This document shows positions 1 to 9,407 of a stretch of 64,000 nucleotides of DNA, piece by piece (position 1 is the stretch's first letter; every line of letters begins with the position of its first letter). Both the position numbers and the translations under genes were made by a program. The stretch is from the NCBI RefSeq assembly GCF_016765655.2, contig NZ_CP086106.1, positions 3,957,001-4,021,000 on the forward strand, in the 5' to 3' direction. This DNA comes from Skermanella mucosa. Its GTDB lineage: Bacteria > Pseudomonadota > Alphaproteobacteria > Azospirillales > Azospirillaceae. The notes under the pieces are model-generated. The model saw only the letters and a list, made by a program, of their open reading frames with translations, did no database searches and was not told the origin of the DNA.

Positions 1-1127
1 ACAGCTTTCCGCTGATGGCGGTCCCGTTCTTCATGCTGGCAGGCGAGATCATGAACGCCGGCGGCCTGTCGCGCCGCATCGTGACCATCGCCATGGCTCT
101 GATCGGCCATGTCAAGGGCGGTCTCGGCTATGTCGCGATTCTTGCGTCCTGCATCATGGCCAGCCTGTCCGGCTCCGCCGTCGCCGACGCCGCGGCCCTG
201 GGCGCGCTGCTGGTGCCCATGATGGTGCGGGCGGGCCATGACAGGGCGCGCTCGGCCGGCCTGATCGCGTCCGGCGGCATCATCGCCCCGATCATCCCGC
301 CCAGCATCGGCTTCATCATCTTCGGCGTCGCCGCCAACGTCTCCATCACCAAGCTGTTCCTGGCCGGCATCGTGCCGGGCCTGCTGCTGGGCCTCGGCCT
401 GGTGTTCACCTGGTGGCTGGTCGCGCGGAACGAGAACGTCGAACCGCCGCCGCGCGCTTCCCGCCGGGAACTCGCCCACGCCATCCTCGACGGCTTCTGG
501 GCCCTGCTGCTGCCGGTGATCATCATCGTCGGCCTGAAGATGGGCGTCTTCACGCCGACCGAGGCGGCGGTCGTGGCGGCGGTCTACTCGCTGTTCGTGG
601 CGACCGTGATCTACCGCGAATTGAAGCCGTCGCACCTGTTCGAGCTGTTCGTCAACTCGGCCAAGACGACCGCGGTGGTGATGTTCCTGGTCGCGGCGGC
701 CATGGTGTCGGCCTGGATGATCACGGTCGCCGACCTGCCGGGCCAGGTGACCGAGCTGCTGGAGCCCTACATGGACAACCAGACGCTCCTGATGATCGCG
801 ATCATGCTTCTGGTGGTGGTCGTCGGCACCGCGATGGACATGACGCCGACGATCCTGATCCTGACGCCGGTGCTGATGCCGGTGATCAAGGAAGCGGGCA
901 TCGACCCGATCTATTTCGGCGTGCTGTTCATCATCAACAACGCGATCGGCCTGATCACCCCGCCGGTCGGCGTCGTGCTGAACGTCGTGGCCGGCGTGTC
1001 CAAGATCAGCATGGACGAGCTGATCAAGGGGGTTTGGCCCTTCATGATCACCCACCTGATCGTGCTGGCCCTGCTCATCCTGTTCCCCATCCTGGTCACG
1101 GGGCCGGCAAGCTGGTTCTACGGCTGA
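1..1127 (+). CDS. TRAP transporter large permease (DctM family), 5'-truncated
   Basis: Large membrane subunit of a tripartite ATP-independent periplasmic transporter, which imports organic or sugar acids with Na+ or H+. The reading frame is open from base 3, reading SFPLMAVPFF, a conserved DctM segment normally found well inside the protein. The gene therefore starts before the window and the apparent ATG at 15 is internal. About 374 residues are visible, almost all hydrophobic helices, including the PPSIGFIIFG and ITPPVGVVLN segments that repeat in the two halves of the DctM fold. The matching binding protein follows 55 bases downstream. The small DctQ subunit is not visible and probably lies upstream. 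The substrate is inferred from the neighbours to be a sugar acid. Confidence 0.93.
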   Translation, partial: SFPLMAVPFFMLAGEIMNAGGLSRRIVTIAMALIGHVKGGLGYVAILASCIMASLSGSAVADAAALGALLVPMMVRAGHDRARSAGLIASGGIIAPIIPPSIGFIIFGVAANVSITKLFLAGIVPGLLLGLGLVFTWWLVARNENVEPPPRASRRELAHAILDGFWALLLPVIIIVGLKMGVFTPTEAAVVAAVYSLFVATVIYRELKPSHLFELFVNSAKTTAVVMFLVAAAMVSAWMITVADLPGQVTELLEPYMDNQTLLMIAIMLLVVVVGTAMDMTPTILILTPVLMPVIKEAGIDPIYFGVLFIINNAIGLITPPVGVVLNVVAGVSKISMDELIKGVWPFMITHLIVLALLILFPILVTGPASWFYG

Positions 1128-1182
1128 GCCCATTCCCGGACCGCAACGCTTCGATCCTATCCAAGACAAGAGGAAACGTCCG

Positions 1183-2205
1183 ATGAAACAGTCGATCAAG
1201 ACCGTGCTGGCCGGCTTCGCCCTGGCCGGCGCCCTGTTCACGGCCGGCGCCGCTTCGGCGCAGGACATCCAGTCGCGCAACTTCAAGGTCGCCTTCGTCC
1301 AGAACAACGACCACCCGCACGGCATCGGCGTGAAGAAGTTCGGCGAGCTGCTGGAGGAGAAGAGCGGCGGCAAGATGAAGGCGCGGGGCTTCGGCGGCGG
1401 CCAGCTGGGCGGCGACGCGCAGGTGATCTCCTCCCTCCAGGGCGGCGTGCTGGACATGACGCTGGTCAGCCCCGGCCTGCTCACCGGACTGGTCAAGGAA
1501 TTCTCGGTCTTCGACCTGCCGTTCTTCTTCAACGATTACCGCGAGGTCGACGCCGTCATGGACGGCCCGGTCGGTACCCGCCTGCTGGGAATGCTGCCGG
1601 AGAAGGGGCTGATCGGCCTTGGCTACTGGGACCACGGGTTCCGCAACCTCACCACCGCCAATACGCCGATCAACAAGATGGAGGACATCGCCGGGCTCAA
1701 GGTCCGAGTGATCCAGATCCCGATCTTCATCGACACCTTCGCGGCGCTGGGCGCCAACCCCGTCCCCCTGCCCTTCCCGGAGCTCTATACCGCGCTGGAG
1801 ACCGGCACCGTGGACGGCCAGGAGAACCCGTTCGCCTCGATCGAGACCAGCAAGTTCTACGAGGTGCAGAAGCACGCCGCGACCACCGGCCACGTCTATA
1901 ACCCGCTGGTCGCCATCTTCAGCAAGCGCGTCTGGGACAAGCTGTCCGAGGAAGAGCGCCGCATCGTCCAGGAGGCGGCGACCGAAGCCGGCCTGTATGA
2001 GCGCCAGGTCTCCCGCGAGGCCAACCAGAAGTCGATGCAGACGCTGCGCGACGAGGGCATGCAGATCACCGAGCTGCCGGCGTCCGAGATCGACCGCATG
2101 CGCCAGAAGGTCAAGCCGGTGACGGACAAGTATGTCCAGAGCATCGGCCCCGAGCTTGTCCAGGAGATGCAGGCCGAGGTCCAGAAGGTGCGCGACGGCA
2201 AGTAA
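1183..2205 (+). CDS. TRAP transporter periplasmic substrate-binding protein (DctP family)
   Basis: Captures the substrate in the periplasm and delivers it to the TRAP permease encoded just upstream. The 340-residue product starts with a classic Sec signal (MKQSIKT, hydrophobic stretch, ASAQD cleavage near residue 27). It carries DctP hallmarks: the GGxLGGD-type motif in GFGGGQLGGDAQ, the FxLPFFF segment, the LKVRVIQIPIF segment with the arginine that salt-bridges a substrate carboxylate, and GTVDGQENPF. The family binds carboxylates, and the downstream enzymes suggest a sugar acid such as a pentonate or hexuronate derivative. A 22-base gap to the next gene indicates one transcript. Confidence 0.95.
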   Translation: MKQSIKTVLAGFALAGALFTAGAASAQDIQSRNFKVAFVQNNDHPHGIGVKKFGELLEEKSGGKMKARGFGGGQLGGDAQVISSLQGGVLDMTLVSPGLLTGLVKEFSVFDLPFFFNDYREVDAVMDGPVGTRLLGMLPEKGLIGLGYWDHGFRNLTTANTPINKMEDIAGLKVRVIQIPIFIDTFAALGANPVPLPFPELYTALETGTVDGQENPFASIETSKFYEVQKHAATTGHVYNPLVAIFSKRVWDKLSEEERRIVQEAATEAGLYERQVSREANQKSMQTLRDEGMQITELPASEIDRMRQKVKPVTDKYVQSIGPELVQEMQAEVQKVRDGK

Positions 2206-2227
2206 CGGCCGACGCCCGGAGAAAACG

Positions 2228-3505
2228 ATGAAAAGGCGGCTTTACCAGGGAACCGACTTCCGGCGCGCGCAGAACATCGACGAACTGCGCGCCGTCGCCC
2301 GCAGGCGCGTTCCCAACTTCTGCTTCGAGTATGTCGAGGGCGGAGCGGACGACGAGGTCACCCTGCGGCGCAACCGGTCGGTCTTCGAGGAGATCGGCTT
2401 CGTGCCGCGGACCCTGGTGGACGTCTCGGCACGGGGCCAGACGGTCGACCTGTTCGGAAAGCCGTCGGCGGCGCCCTTCCTGATCGGTCCGACGGGCTTC
2501 AGCGGCCTGCTCGCCAGGGAGGGCGACCTGGCGCTCGCCCGCGCCGCGGCGGCGGCCGGCATCCCCTTCGTCCTCAGCAACGCCTCGACGATGCGGCTGG
2601 AGGAGGTGGCGGACCGGGCCGGCGGGCGCCTGTGGATGCAGCTCTACCTGTACCGGACGCGCGCCTTCGCGGCCAAGCTGGTGGAGCGGGCCAAGGCGGC
2701 CGGCCTGGAAGCGCTGGTGGTCACCACGGACAGCGCGATCTTCGGCAACCGCGAATGGGACCGGCGCAACTATGCCCGCCCCCTGAAGCTGAACCTGCGC
2801 AACACCATCGACGTGGCGCTCCATCCGCGCTGGATCCTCGATGTGCTGGTGCCGAACGGCGTGCCGCGCTTCGCCAACCTGGGCGACCTGCTGCCGCCCG
2901 GACAGGACAGCGTGCGCGGGGCGGCTTCCGCCATCGCCAAGGAGCTGGATCCGTCGCTGGACTGGGCGGACATTAGGTGGCTGCGCGACCTGTGGCCCGG
3001 CAAGCTGATCGTCAAGGGCGTCATGACGGCCGAGGACGCCGCCCTGGCGGCGGACTGCGGGGCCGACGGCATCGTGCTGTCCAACCATGGCGGCCGGCAG
3101 CTGGACGGCGCCGTCTCGACCATGGAGGTCCTGCCGGAGGTGGCGGCCGAGGTCGGCGGCCGGCTGACGGTGATGCTGGACGGCGGTTTCCGCCGGGGTT
3201 CCGACATTGTCAAGGCGCGGGCGCTGGGAGCGGACGCCGTGCTGCTCGGCCGCGCCACGACTTACGGCCTCGCCGCCGGCGGCGAGGCGGGGGTCGCCCA
3301 CGCGATCGACATCCTGAAGACCGAGGTGGACCGGGTTGTCGGCCTGCTCGGCTGTGCCGACCTGTCGCAGCTCGACACGAGCTTCCTGCGCTGGACGGGC
3401 CGTCCGATGCCGCCGGCCCGGAACACCGGGCCGGGGCGGGGCATCCTGTCCCCGGTCGCGGCGCTGGCGACGAATTCCAATCAGAAGAGGGAAGCCCAGA
3501 TATGA
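2228..3505 (+). CDS. FMN-dependent alpha-hydroxy-acid oxidase/dehydrogenase (LldD/glycolate oxidase family)
   Basis: Oxidises an L-2-hydroxy acid to the 2-keto acid using FMN. The 425-residue TIM barrel shows EYVEGGADDEVTLRRN near the N terminus, PTGFSGL, and the signature SNHGGRQLDGA around residue 287 with the catalytic histidine. The C-terminal DGGFRRGSDIVKA and LGRATTYGL phosphate-binding segments are also present. ATG 2228 was chosen over upstream in-frame ATGs because those lie inside dctP. The stop overlaps the next start (ATGA). It could be an L-lactate dehydrogenase, but lying between a TRAP transporter and KDA-pathway enzymes it more likely acts on a sugar-derived hydroxy acid or on glycolate or lactate. 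The true substrate cannot be read from sequence. Confidence 0.9.
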   Translation: MKRRLYQGTDFRRAQNIDELRAVARRRVPNFCFEYVEGGADDEVTLRRNRSVFEEIGFVPRTLVDVSARGQTVDLFGKPSAAPFLIGPTGFSGLLAREGDLALARAAAAAGIPFVLSNASTMRLEEVADRAGGRLWMQLYLYRTRAFAAKLVERAKAAGLEALVVTTDSAIFGNREWDRRNYARPLKLNLRNTIDVALHPRWILDVLVPNGVPRFANLGDLLPPGQDSVRGAASAIAKELDPSLDWADIRWLRDLWPGKLIVKGVMTAEDAALAADCGADGIVLSNHGGRQLDGAVSTMEVLPEVAAEVGGRLTVMLDGGFRRGSDIVKARALGADAVLLGRATTYGLAAGGEAGVAHAIDILKTEVDRVVGLLGCADLSQLDTSFLRWTGRPMPPARNTGPGRGILSPVAALATNSNQKREAQI

Positions 3506-4407
3506 GCGAGACGACACGGGTCGGCTTCATCGGCCTCGGGCTGATGGGCACGGGCATCGCGCGGAACATCCTGCGCAAGGGTTTCCCCGTCACCGTCCTG
3601 GCGCACCGCAACCGCCAGCCGCTGGAAGAGCTGCTGGCCGAAGGTGCCGCCGAGGCGGCGAGCGCCGCCGACCTGGCGCGCAATTCGGACGTGGTGATCG
3701 TCTGCGTCACCGGGACCCCGCAGGTCCGGGACGTGCTGTTCCGGGAAGGCGGACTGCTGGAAGGCGTCCATGCCGGCCTGACCGTGATCGACAGCAGCAC
3801 GGGCGACCCCGAGTTCGCCGCCGAGGCCGAGGCGGCCGTCACGGCGCGCGGCGGCCGCTTCATGGACGCCCCGGTCAACCGGACGCCCAAGGAGGCGGCG
3901 GAGGGCCGGCTGAACGTGCTGGCCGGCGGCGACGCCGCGACGTTGGACGAGGTGCGCCCGATCCTGGAGACCTACTCCGAGACGATCCACCATGTCGGGC
4001 CGCTGGGGTCGGGATACCGGGCGAAGCTGATCCACAATTTCATCGCCCAGGGCACCGCCGTCCTGCTGGCCGAGGCGTTCTGCACCGCCGCCAAGGTCGG
4101 GCTGGACCTGGAAGCCTTCGCCGATCTCTGCCGGCTCAGCGGCGCGCACAGCCGCACCTTCGACCGGATCGTTCCCTTCGTCCTGGAAGGCGACGATTCC
4201 GGGCAGAAGTTCACCCTGCGGAATGCGGTGAAGGACATGCGCTCCTACACCCGCCTCGCGGAGTCGGCGCCGACCACTGCGTTCGCGGCGCAAGCGGTCC
4301 ACCAGACCTATCTGCTTGCCAGCAATCTCGGGCATGGCGACAAATATGTGCCGCATCTGTTCGATGTACTGGGGCAGATGAACGGCGTGACCGTCCGGGC
4401 CCGTTAA
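3502..4407 (+). CDS. NAD(P)-dependent beta-hydroxyacid dehydrogenase (HIBADH / tartronate semialdehyde reductase family)
   Basis: Oxidoreductase of 301 residues in the 3-hydroxyisobutyrate dehydrogenase superfamily, acting on beta-hydroxy acids or their semialdehydes. The N terminus has the Rossmann motif GFIGLGLMGTGIARN. The substrate-binding DAPVNRTPKEAAEGRL follows, and the lysine of YRAKLIHNF matches the family's catalytic lysine position. The start overlaps the preceding stop by four bases, implying translational coupling. Within a sugar-acid operon a tartronate-semialdehyde-reductase-like (GarR/GlxR) role is plausible. However, DAPVNRTPKEAA departs from the usual DAPVSGG motif, so the substrate may differ. 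Confidence 0.88.
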   Translation: MSETTRVGFIGLGLMGTGIARNILRKGFPVTVLAHRNRQPLEELLAEGAAEAASAADLARNSDVVIVCVTGTPQVRDVLFREGGLLEGVHAGLTVIDSSTGDPEFAAEAEAAVTARGGRFMDAPVNRTPKEAAEGRLNVLAGGDAATLDEVRPILETYSETIHHVGPLGSGYRAKLIHNFIAQGTAVLLAEAFCTAAKVGLDLEAFADLCRLSGAHSRTFDRIVPFVLEGDDSGQKFTLRNAVKDMRSYTRLAESAPTTAFAAQAVHQTYLLASNLGHGDKYVPHLFDVLGQMNGVTVRAR

Positions 4408-4486
4408 GGGCCGGACCGTAAATGAACAGGGCGCGGGGCGGCTCGACCGGCCCCGCGGACCCCACCATCGACAAGGACCCGCAATC

Positions 4487-5416
4487 ATGACAGCACAAGG
4501 GCAGCCGCGCTACAGGGGCGTATTTCCGGTGGCGCCGACGGTGTTCACGGACTCCGGCGACCTGGACCTGGACGGCCAGCGCCGCGCCATCGACTTCATG
4601 ATCGACGCCGGTTCGCACGGCATCTGCATTCTCGCGAACTTCTCCGAGCAGTTCGTGCTGACCGATGCGGAGCGCGAGAGCGTCCAGGACGCCGTCCTGG
4701 AGCATGTCGCCGGCCGCGTCCCGGTCATCGTGACTACGACCCACTTCGGCACCGCCGTCTGCGCCGAGCGCAGCCGGCGTGCCCAGGAGGCGGGAGCGGC
4801 CATGGTCATGATCATGCCGCCCTACCATGGCGCCACGTTCCGCGTGCCGGAGGAATCGACCTTCCAATTCTACCAGCGCGTGTCCGACGCGATCGACATC
4901 CCGATCATGGTCCAGGACGCGCCGGTGGCCGGAACGCCGCTTTCCCCGGCTTTTCTCGCCCGGATGGCTCGCGAAATCGAAAACGTTTCTTATTTCAAGG
5001 TGGAGGTCCCGCAGGCCGCCGCCAAGCTCCGCACCCTGATCGAGCTGGGCGGCGACGCGATCGAGGGGCCTTGGGACGGCGAGGAGGCGATCACGCTGCT
5101 CGCCGATCTCGATGCGGGTGCGACCGGCGCCATGACCGGCGGAGGCTATCCGGACGGCATCCGGCAGATCATGGACCCGTACGAGGCCGGACGCCGCGAG
5201 GAAGCGGTCGAGGCCTATGGCCGCTGGCTGCCGCTGATCAATTACGAGAACCGCCAGGCCGGGCTGATCGCGGCCAAGGTTCTCATGAAGGAAGGCGGAG
5301 TCATCAAGTCCGAAGCGGTCCGCCACCCGCTTCAGCCGCTGCACCCGAAAACCCGCGCCGGGCTGATCGAAACAGCCCGGCGTCTCGATCCGCTCGTCCT
5401 CCGCTGGGCACGCTGA
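4487..5416 (+). CDS. araD: L-2-keto-3-deoxyarabonate dehydratase (DapA/DHDPS superfamily)
   Basis: Predicted to dehydrate L-2-keto-3-deoxyarabonate to alpha-ketoglutarate semialdehyde in the non-phosphorylating pentose pathway. The 309-residue TIM barrel has the DHDPS-superfamily Schiff-base lysine in YFKVEVP (about residue 170) and a PPYHG tyrosine motif. The stretches GICILANFSEQF, MTGGGYPDGI and NRQAGLIAAKVLMKEGG match, from memory, the characterised Azospirillum-type KDA dehydratase closely. The next gene is the aldehyde dehydrogenase that would take its product, which supports the call. An alternative is a dehydratase for a related C5 or C6 keto-deoxy acid. The pathway dehydratase for arabonate is not in the window. 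Symbol araD here means the dehydratase, not ribulose-5-phosphate epimerase. Confidence 0.85.
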   Translation: MTAQGQPRYRGVFPVAPTVFTDSGDLDLDGQRRAIDFMIDAGSHGICILANFSEQFVLTDAERESVQDAVLEHVAGRVPVIVTTTHFGTAVCAERSRRAQEAGAAMVMIMPPYHGATFRVPEESTFQFYQRVSDAIDIPIMVQDAPVAGTPLSPAFLARMAREIENVSYFKVEVPQAAAKLRTLIELGGDAIEGPWDGEEAITLLADLDAGATGAMTGGGYPDGIRQIMDPYEAGRREEAVEAYGRWLPLINYENRQAGLIAAKVLMKEGGVIKSEAVRHPLQPLHPKTRAGLIETARRLDPLVLRWAR

Positions 5417-5462
5417 GGACGGACGGGACCCCGAGAAACGGTTCCAGAGGAGTTAGTCGAAC

Positions 5463-7043
5463 ATGAAAATCACCGGTGACATGCTGATCGGCGCCAAGTC
5501 CGTGCGCGGTCGCGAAACCACGTTCTACGCGGTGAACCCCGCCAGCGGGGAGAAGATGGAGCCGGCCTTCGGCGGCGGCGGCGAAGCCGAGGTCCGCCAG
5601 GCCTGCGAGCTGGCCTGGGCCGCTTTCGACACCTATCGGGAAACCGGCCTGGAAGCCCGCGCGACCTTCCTGGAAACCGTGGCCCAGAAGATCATGGACC
5701 TGGGTGACGAACTGGTCGAGCGGGCCTCCGCCGAAAGCGGCCTGCCGCGCGGCCGGATCGAAGGCGAGCGCGGCCGCACCGTCGGCCAGCTCCGCCTGTT
5801 CGCCGGGGTCGTCCGCGAGGGCGGCTGGATCGAGGCCCGCATCGACCCCGCCCTGCCCGACCGCAAGCCCCTGCCGCGCCCCGACCAGCGCCAGCGCCAC
5901 ATCCCGCTCGGCCCGGTCGCGGTCTTCGGGGCCAGCAACTTCCCGCTCGCCTTCTCGGTCGCGGGCGGCGACACCGCCTCGGCGCTGGCCGCGGGCTGCC
6001 CGGTGATCGTCAAGGCCCACTCGGCCCATCCCGGCACGTCGGAACTGGTCGGCCGGGCCGTCCAGGCGGCGGTCGCGGAGTGCGGGCTGCCCGAAGGCGT
6101 CTTCTCCATGGTGTTCGGCGCCGGCAACTCGGTCGGCACCGCCCTGGTCTCCGACTGGCGGATCAAGGCCGTGGGCTTCACCGGATCGCGCCGGGGAGGC
6201 ATGGCCCTGGTGAGCGTCGCGGCGGCGCGCCGCGAGCCGATCCCGGTCTATGCCGAGATGAGCAGCATCAACCCGGTGTTCCTGATGCCGGCGGCGCTGT
6301 CGTCGCGCGCCGAGGCGCTGGGCAAGGGCTATGTCGCCTCGCTCAACCTGGGCGCCGGCCAGTTCTGCACCAACCCCGGCATCGTGCTGGCGCTGGATGG
6401 CCCGGACCTCGACCGTTTCCTTGAGACGGCCAAGGCGGAAGTGGGCAACAGCGCAGCCTCGACCATGCTGACGCCCGGCATCTTCGCCGCCTATGACGAG
6501 GGCGTGCGGAAGCTTTCGGGCAATTCGAAGGTCCGCCTGCTGGCCCGCGGCCAGGCCTGCGCCGGCCCGAACCAGTGCCAGACCGCCGTGTTCGAGACCG
6601 ACGCCGCCAGCTTCCTGTCCGAGACGGACCTTCAGGAAGAGGTGTTCGGCGCCTCCTCCCTGGTGATCCGCTGCCCCGACATGGAGGCGGTGCGCACCGT
6701 CGCGGAGCATCTTGAAGGCCAGCTGACCGCCACGGTCCAGGCCGACGAGGGCGATCTCGACGCCGCCCGGAAGCTGCTCCCGGTGCTGGAGCGCAAGGCG
6801 GGCCGCGTGCTGTTCAACGGCTGGCCGACCGGCGTGGACGTCAGCCACGCGATGGTCCATGGCGGCCCCTTCCCGTCCACGGCGGACGGCCGGAGCACCT
6901 CGGTCGGGACGCTGGCGATCCGGCGCTTCCTCCGCCCGGTCTGCTACCAGGACGTTCCGGCCGGCCTGCTGCCGGAAGCGTTGAAGGACGGCAACCCGCT
7001 GAAACTTTGGCGCCGCACCGGTGGCGAGATGGGCCGCGACTGA
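5463..7043 (+). CDS. alpha-ketoglutarate semialdehyde (2,5-dioxovalerate) dehydrogenase, NADP-dependent
   Basis: Oxidises alpha-ketoglutarate semialdehyde to alpha-ketoglutarate, the last step of the non-phosphorylating pentose/uronate pathway. The 526-residue product is a full-length aldehyde dehydrogenase. It has the cofactor-binding [16 protein letters not shown] and GFTGSRRGG segments, general-base glutamate about 265 in [10 protein letters not shown], and catalytic cysteine about 302 in [10 protein letters not shown]. The [21 protein letters not shown] and GQFCTNPG forms are typical of the long KGSA-dehydrogenase subfamily. It follows the KDA dehydratase by 46 bases (start AACATGAAAATC) and precedes a strong terminator, so it is the last gene of the operon. 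Confidence 0.92.
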   Translation: MKITGDMLIGAKSVRGRETTFYAVNPASGEKMEPAFGGGGEAEVRQACELAWAAFDTYRETGLEARATFLETVAQKIMDLGDELVERASAESGLPRGRIEGERGRTVGQLRLFAGVVREGGWIEARIDPALPDRKPLPRPDQRQRHIPLGPVAVFGASNFPLAFSVAGGDTASALAAGCPVIVKAHSAHPGTSELVGRAVQAAVAECGLPEGVFSMVFGAGNSVGTALVSDWRIKAVGFTGSRRGGMALVSVAAARREPIPVYAEMSSINPVFLMPAALSSRAEALGKGYVASLNLGAGQFCTNPGIVLALDGPDLDRFLETAKAEVGNSAASTMLTPGIFAAYDEGVRKLSGNSKVRLLARGQACAGPNQCQTAVFETDAASFLSETDLQEEVFGASSLVIRCPDMEAVRTVAEHLEGQLTATVQADEGDLDAARKLLPVLERKAGRVLFNGWPTGVDVSHAMVHGGPFPSTADGRSTSVGTLAIRRFLRPVCYQDVPAGLLPEALKDGNPLKLWRRTGGEMGRD

Positions 7044-7068
7044 GCCTGTCGATTGGTCCGATGAAAGG

Positions 7069-7103
7069 GGGAGGTGCCGGCCGGCACCTCCCTTTTTCTT
7101 TTT
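7069..7103 (+). terminator. Rho-independent terminator of the sugar-acid operon
   Basis: A perfect 12-base-pair inverted repeat (7069-7080 with 7081-7092, arms GGGAGGTGCCGG and its complement) is followed by a T-rich run 7093-7103 interrupted by one C. It lies 25 bases after the dehydrogenase stop and ends exactly at the stop codon of the convergent gene. It acts on the plus strand; the minus-strand side has no comparable T tract. Confidence 0.9.
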
Positions 7104-8136
7104 ATCCGGCCTTCGGGACGGCGTCGTAGAAGCTGTAGTCGAACAGGTCGTCCAGGTTCACCGGCTTGACCTGCGTTCCCAGGGTCTGCTGGAAGTCCTG
7201 GAGCACGGCCGTGGCTTCCCGGATGACATGGGGGTCGGCGACCAGGTTGGTGCTGGGGGACCGCAGCGCCTTGTCGATGATCCGGGGGTCCACCAGTCCC
7301 TTGCCGACGAAGGCGGTGACGTGGTCGGCCGCCCGGTCCTGCCGGCTGCGGGCGAATTCGGTCGCGCGGACGTGAAGTTCTACCAGCGTCGCGACGGCGT
7401 CCCGGTGGGCGGCGATGACGGTCTCGCGCACCGCCAGGACGGCGCCCGGCTGGCGCGGCAGCATGGTGCTGGCCGGCGCGACGATCCGGGCGGTCGGGTC
7501 GCGTTCCTGCACGATGGTCAGGATCGGCTCCAGGATCGAGGCGCCTTCGACCGCCCCGGCGAGCAGCGCCTGCTGCACCTGGTCCTCGCCGACGCCGACG
7601 ATCTCGACATGCTTGGGATCGGCCTTGGCGACGCGGTTCAGATAGTATCTCAGGATCGTGTCCGGCACCGAGCCGGTCGGCAGGGTGGCGATCTTGGCGG
7701 GACGTCCCGCCCGCTCGAAGAAGCTCCTGAACCCCTCCGCCGCGGACGGCGCCGCGGCCATCATCTCCGCGAAGGGGCCGCGGCCGATCAGGGCGACCTG
7801 ATCGATGATGTTCGACGCGAGCACCTTGATGTCGATGCCCCGCGAGCGGGCGACCATGGCCGGCCCGATCCCGACATAGGCCACGTCCAGGCTGCCGGAC
7901 GCCAGCGCCTGGACCATGGCGGGGCCCGACGAGAACTGGGTCAGCTCCAGCTTGAGTCCGGCCTTCCCGGTCCAGCCCTCCCCCTGCATCACGAAAAGCT
8001 GGGTCATGGGGATGATGGGGATGTAGCCGACCCTCAAGGTCACCGGTGCCGCCATGGCGGCGGCGGGCAGCAGGGACGCCGCGGCTGCGATGCCTGTGAG
8101 GTGGACGAACCGGCGGCGGGACAAGGCGAGCGGCAT
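7102..8136 (-). CDS. Tat-exported ABC-type substrate-binding protein (SsuA/TauA/NMT1-like)
   Basis: Periplasmic binding protein of the NMT1/THI5-like family, which supplies sulfonate, taurine, nitrate or pyrimidine-type ABC importers. The 344-residue product begins with a twin-arginine signal (SRRRFVHLTG, then an Ala-rich core and AMAAP). The mature part has LRVGYIPIIPMTQLFVMQGEG and GPAMVQALASGSLDVAYVG, typical of the fold. No ATP-binding or permease gene lies beside it, so it is an orphan here and its ligand is unknown. It converges with the sugar-acid operon. Confidence 0.85.
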   Translation of the reverse strand: MPLALSRRRFVHLTGIAAAASLLPAAAMAAPVTLRVGYIPIIPMTQLFVMQGEGWTGKAGLKLELTQFSSGPAMVQALASGSLDVAYVGIGPAMVARSRGIDIKVLASNIIDQVALIGRGPFAEMMAAAPSAAEGFRSFFERAGRPAKIATLPTGSVPDTILRYYLNRVAKADPKHVEIVGVGEDQVQQALLAGAVEGASILEPILTIVQERDPTARIVAPASTMLPRQPGAVLAVRETVIAAHRDAVATLVELHVRATEFARSRQDRAADHVTAFVGKGLVDPRIIDKALRSPSTNLVADPHVIREATAVLQDFQQTLGTQVKPVNLDDLFDYSFYDAVPKAG

Positions 8137-8354
8137 GGGCGGGTGCTCCGGAAGGTTATGCTTTTTTCCGACCTTAGCATCCCGGGGCCACGGAATCGTG
8201 GGGCATCCCTGGTACGGGACTTGGCCGATCGTCAGAGGCGCGGCGATGCGATGCCCCCTGACCTGTCCGATCGATCATCACCGGAATTGCCTTTCCCTTG
8301 AAGAGGGACGGCTGCTCTCCTGGAACCGTCATCCCCGATACGGACACCGTCCCG

Positions 8355-9407
8355 ATGCTGAATTCCGGTAAATCCTTGATGATCGCGGCCAGATTCGCCG
8401 TCGCCATGGCAATCGGCGCGCTCGTTCCCCAGGAATCCATGGCGCAGCAGGCGCGGGAAGCCCCGGGAACGCAGGCGGCCCCCGTCCGCAAGGGTGGACA
8501 ATCCCCGGCGGAGCGGATCAACGCCTGGACGGTGGGCCTGGCCGGCGGACAGTTGGAAGGGGCGCCGCTGCGCCTGGCGTCGGAGATCGCGCGCGTCGTG
8601 GACGACGGCGACAACGCCCACGTCCTGCCGATCGTCACCAGGGGTCCGACCGAGAACGTCAATTCCCTCCTCTATCTCCGGGGGGTGGACATGGCCATTA
8701 TCAACACGGACGTGATCGAGGAATACAAGGCCCAGGTTCCGAACATCCAGCAGCAGATCACCTATGTGCTGAACCTGTTCCCATCGGAGCTCCATGTGTT
8801 CGTGCGGCCGGAGATCCAGTCGCTGGACGATCTCAGGGGCAAGAAGGTGAACTTCAACACCCTCGGCACCGCGGCGGCCTATTCGGGACCGCTGATCTTC
8901 ACCCGGCTGGGCCTCGACGTGGAGAAGACCTTCATTCCCCATCCCGTGGCGCTGGAACAGATGCGGGCCGGCACCGGCGACATGGCGGCGGTCGTGTTCA
9001 TCACCTCCAAGCCGGTCGATGCCTTCCTCAAGGGCCGGTGGGAGCCGGGATTCAAGTTCCTGCCGGTCGAATACGACAGGAAGTTCGAGGACTATTACCT
9101 CCCGTCGCGGCTGGAACCGGCCGACTACCCGAACCTGATCCCCGAGGGCGGCCAAGTCACGACGATCGCCGTCCCGACCTTCCTGGCCGCCTACAATTGG
9201 CCGCGAAGTTCCGACCGTTACCGCCGCATGGCCCGCTTCGTCGACAACCTGTTCAGCCGCATGCCGACCCTCCAGGGGCCGGGGTTCGATCCGAAGTGGA
9301 AGAACGTGAATCTCGCCTCCAGGGTGCCGGGGCTGGAGCGCTACCGCGCCGCGCAGGAATGGCTGGACAAATCGGGCTCGGCCCAGGAAAGCAGCCTGCC
9401 GCGATGA
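8355..9407 (+). CDS. TAXI-family TRAP-type periplasmic solute-binding protein
   Basis: Predicted periplasmic binding protein of the TAXI (TRAP-associated extracytoplasmic immunogenic) family, about 350 residues. A signal-like stretch (MIAARFAVAMAIGALV, cleavage near SMAQQA) precedes a mature domain with GLAGGQLEGAPLRLASEIARV, RGPTENVNSLLYLRGVDMAII and FNTLGTAAAYSG, where TAXI proteins carry their glycine-rich ligand loop. ATG 8355 was chosen because it places the hydrophobic core correctly; an in-frame ATG at 8298 would add 19 polar residues. No TRAP permease is adjacent. The stop overlaps the start of the next exported protein by four bases, so the pair is translationally coupled. It may act as a sensor or scaffold rather than a transporter part. 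Confidence 0.75.
   Translation: MLNSGKSLMIAARFAVAMAIGALVPQESMAQQAREAPGTQAAPVRKGGQSPAERINAWTVGLAGGQLEGAPLRLASEIARVVDDGDNAHVLPIVTRGPTENVNSLLYLRGVDMAIINTDVIEEYKAQVPNIQQQITYVLNLFPSELHVFVRPEIQSLDDLRGKKVNFNTLGTAAAYSGPLIFTRLGLDVEKTFIPHPVALEQMRAGTGDMAAVVFITSKPVDAFLKGRWEPGFKFLPVEYDRKFEDYYLPSRLEPADYPNLIPEGGQVTTIAVPTFLAAYNWPRSSDRYRRMARFVDNLFSRMPTLQGPGFDPKWKNVNLASRVPGLERYRAAQEWLDKSGSAQESSLPR

Noticed and set aside
2111-3517. Long minus-strand open frame opposite the hydroxyacid oxidase gene
   Set aside because: It is a GC-rich shadow of a well-recognised plus-strand gene; composition is Arg/Gln/His-rich and has no domain.
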